Part shown: positions 53,828-54,496 of the stretch, piece by piece | Position numbering within the stretch: position 1 is the stretch's first letter | How the letters are laid out: every line of letters begins with the position of its first letter | Assembly (NCBI GenBank): GCA_039680785.1 | Contig: JBDKSF010000095.1 | Coordinates: 1-54,496, forward strand | Length of the DNA: 54,496 nucleotides | Direction of reading: 5' to 3' | Source: Candidatus Cloacimonas sp. | GTDB taxonomy: Bacteria; Cloacimonadota; Cloacimonadia; Cloacimonadales; Cloacimonadaceae | The notes under the pieces: model-generated | Databases searched by the model: none | The model's input: only the letters and a program-made list of their open reading frames with translations | Told to the model about the DNA's origin: nothing | Program-made: the position numbers and the translations under genes

Positions 53828-54496
53828 TTACAGGAGCCTTATTTTCATTTGATGTTGGTCGATACGTTCTGCTAAGCTAAGTTTCCGTTTATACTGGACA
53901 ATAAATTTAATGCATTCTGAAAGTACTTCAGCTATTCTGTAGTATATAAATTCTTTAGGCCTAGATAAATCTTCTTTTTTATAGTTTATTATTTTAGGGA
54001 ATCCAACGGCGAATTGGGCAATATACTTTTTAGACATATAGATGAAAAACAATGCTAATGTCATAAGAGCATTAAGATTTTTCATACCTTGATAGCTACC
54101 CAATCTCATGGCTTCCCATTTCATACTTTGCTTCATTTGACGATGAACTTCTTCAATTGCCCAACGCTTTTTGTAAACAGCTATTGCTTTTGCAACCAGC
54201 TCCAAATCAAGCATATCCTGGCTTGCAAAATCGCATAATAGATAAAAATCATTTCTCGTTTTAAAACCTTTTCTAAAGATACGCGATACAACCAAACTAA
54301 TCTCTACTGTATTTGATTTTTTACTGGGATGGTCATCGGTTCTGACATTGATTCTTCTGGTGGCGCAGTGAAATACTTCATTTGCTTTGAGTCCAGGCAA
54401 TTCATACTTGAACTCCATTTCGTTTACGATTTTATTGAAATTGATTTCTTCTAATCCTTCTTTAACAGCTCGATCACCCTTGCCACGAATGACAAA
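53828..54496 (-). CDS. IS4-type transposase, 5' end outside the window
   Basis: The frame is open from the window edge (reading FVIRGKGDRAV, EINFNKIVNE) through an internal ATG at 54418, so the gene is cut by the end of the window. At least 222 residues are visible. The C-terminal region has YKKRWAIEEVHRQMKQ, the Y(2)R(3)E(6)K signature of IS4-family DDE transposases, and FYLLCDFASQD in the strand before it. Reading frame intact in the visible part. The window ends before its start and inverted repeats. Confidence 0.82.
   Translation of the reverse strand, partial: FVIRGKGDRAVKEGLEEINFNKIVNEMEFKYELPGLKANEVFHCATRRINVRTDDHPSKKSNTVEISLVVSRIFRKGFKTRNDFYLLCDFASQDMLDLELVAKAIAVYKKRWAIEEVHRQMKQSMKWEAMRLGSYQGMKNLNALMTLALFFIYMSKKYIAQFAVGFPKIINYKKEDLSRPKEFIYYRIAEVLSECIKFIVQYKRKLSLAERIDQHQMKIRLL

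Overview
The window reads as a low-GC, Gram-negative, outer-membrane bacterium most like Candidatus Cloacimonadota (Cloacimonas-type) or a relative in the Fibrobacteres/Chlorobi/Bacteroidetes sphere. The reasons are an lpxK gene (lipid A), a PorV-type outer-membrane protein, four secreted proteins with type IX secretion (T9SS)-like C-terminal tails, meso-DAP-type MurE, and a complete division/cell-wall (dcw) cluster. The organism assignment is inference from gene content; no search was run.

Layout. (1) 175-2186, minus strand: a three-gene set of an SMC/RecF-like ATPase, a TOPRIM/DUF4276-like protein and a small winged-helix protein with heptapeptide repeats. It looks like an accessory, possibly anti-phage, cassette beside a tRNA-Leu gene. 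(2) 2712-9173, plus: a cell-surface block of PorV-like barrel, M6-type metallopeptidase with a sorting tail, and three tandem related small membrane/secreted proteins. A flavin-reductase-like gene follows on the other strand. (3) 10386-26813, plus: the dcw operon mraZ-rsmH-ftsL-ftsI-murE/murF(fused)-mraY-murD-ftsW-murG-murC-ftsQ-ftsA-ftsZ, almost gapless, from a putative promoter to a strong terminator. murB and ddl are not in it. (4) 26921-35628, plus: orphan umuC, a YigZ-family gene, a ChaN/MEMO1/AMMECR1 operon, a four-tRNA array (Gly, Cys, Leu, Gly), a HAD phosphatase, a P-loop ATPase and a secreted peptidylarginine-deiminase-like enzyme. (5) 35706-42266, plus: potABC (no potD seen), a degenerate UvrC-like protein, purC, a CheY-like receiver and lpxK. 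(6) 42297-48475, minus: a DUF4405 protein, rsmE, and the heat-shock operon hrcA-grpE-dnaK-dnaJ under CIRCE-like operators.

(7) 48500-54496 is accessory. It holds short direct repeats, two very short ORFs with good ribosome binding sites, a secreted protein with a sorting tail, a broken secreted-protein gene followed by a decayed IS1380-like transposase, a C10 (streptopain-like) cysteine peptidase with visibly higher GC, an imperfect tRNA-Ala(CGC), and an IS4-type transposase running off the end of the window.

Functional threads: peptidoglycan synthesis and division (dcw), envelope and extracellular proteolysis or modification through a presumed T9SS (PorV-like, M6, C10, PAD), protein folding stress (HrcA regulon), and polyamine transport next to a deiminase of the agmatine/peptidylarginine family. 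The most unusual items are the ATPase-TOPRIM-wHTH cassette, the catalytically degraded UvrC N-half, the secreted PAD-like enzyme, the double CIRCE-like arrangement, and the large dyad in front of umuC.
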